Part shown: positions 5,722 to 5,771 of the stretch, piece after piece
How positions within the stretch are numbered: the stretch's first letter is position 1
Layout of the letters: the number at the start of each line of letters is the position of its first letter
Source of the DNA: Chloroflexota bacterium
GTDB lineage: Bacteria > Chloroflexota > Dehalococcoidia > Lucifugimonadales > Australimonadaceae
Direction of reading: 5' to 3'
NCBI GenBank assembly: GCA_028875085.1
Contig: JAPPFU010000079.1
Coordinates: 1-5,771 of the forward strand
Length of the DNA: 5,771 bases
Translations under genes and position numbers: made by a program
The notes under the pieces: generated by a model
The model's database searches: none
Seen by the model: the letters and a program-made list of their open reading frames with translations, nothing else
What the model was told of the DNA's origin: nothing

Positions 5722-5771
5722 ATGACGAACCTGCGCCTGCCGGGCCCCACGCCCGTCCCCGACGACGTGGT
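5722..5771 (+). CDS. Class-V aminotransferase, alanine-glyoxylate / serine-pyruvate type (5' fragment)
   Basis: Only 16 full codons are present before the window ends, reading MTNLRLPGPTPVPDDV. The string LRLPGPTPVP close to the start is the typical N-terminus of PLP-dependent class-V aminotransferases of the alanine-glyoxylate, serine-glyoxylate and PucG group, where the PGPTP turn lies near the substrate site. The catalytic lysine and the rest of the fold are outside the window. The start is secure because of the AGGAGG and consensus promoter. A phosphoserine aminotransferase-like relative is less likely but cannot be excluded from this fragment. It is transcribed away from the deacetylase gene. 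Confidence 0.72.
   Translation, partial: MTNLRLPGPTPVPDDV

Overview
The window is GC-rich, tightly packed bacterial DNA. The gene families suggest a Chloroflexota lineage (Dehalococcoidia or SAR202-like). This rests on an Agl23-like protein next to an AglD-like flippase-domain protein, a start of the class-V aminotransferase type, and short dispersed palindromes. It is an inference, because no marker gene is present. I see no RNA gene, insertion sequence or CRISPR array.

Bases 1-4617 hold three co-directional genes on the + strand. They encode a large polytopic GT-C-like membrane protein of the Agl23/TIGR03663 type, a flippase-like integral membrane protein (PF03706 type), and a Rossmann-fold FAD amine-oxidase-family protein. 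The first two genes are 20 nt apart. The last two overlap by 4 nt (ATGA), which implies translational coupling. Together they look like part of a lipid-linked glycan or cell-surface glycosylation locus that continues upstream of the window. A possible near-leaderless promoter lies between the first and second genes.

Bases 4618-4705 form a short convergent intergenic region with a perfect 11+1+11 palindrome and a half copy of a second repeat. Bases 4706-5422 (- strand) encode a PIG-L/LmbE-type zinc deacetylase with both family motifs intact, probably made from a near-leaderless message.

Bases 5423-5721 are a divergent intergenic region dense in signals. It holds two further hairpin repeats, a 22-bp perfect GC palindrome, a CRP/FNR-like operator, consensus -35 and -10 hexamers with a short 14-nt spacer, and a strong AGGAGG. 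This leads into the first 16 codons of a class-V aminotransferase (alanine-glyoxylate/serine-pyruvate type), which runs off the right edge.

No wholly new system can be demonstrated here. The most interesting points are the archaeal-style glycosylation cassette with an orphan FAD enzyme, the repeat clusters on both sides of the deacetylase gene, and the promoter architecture.
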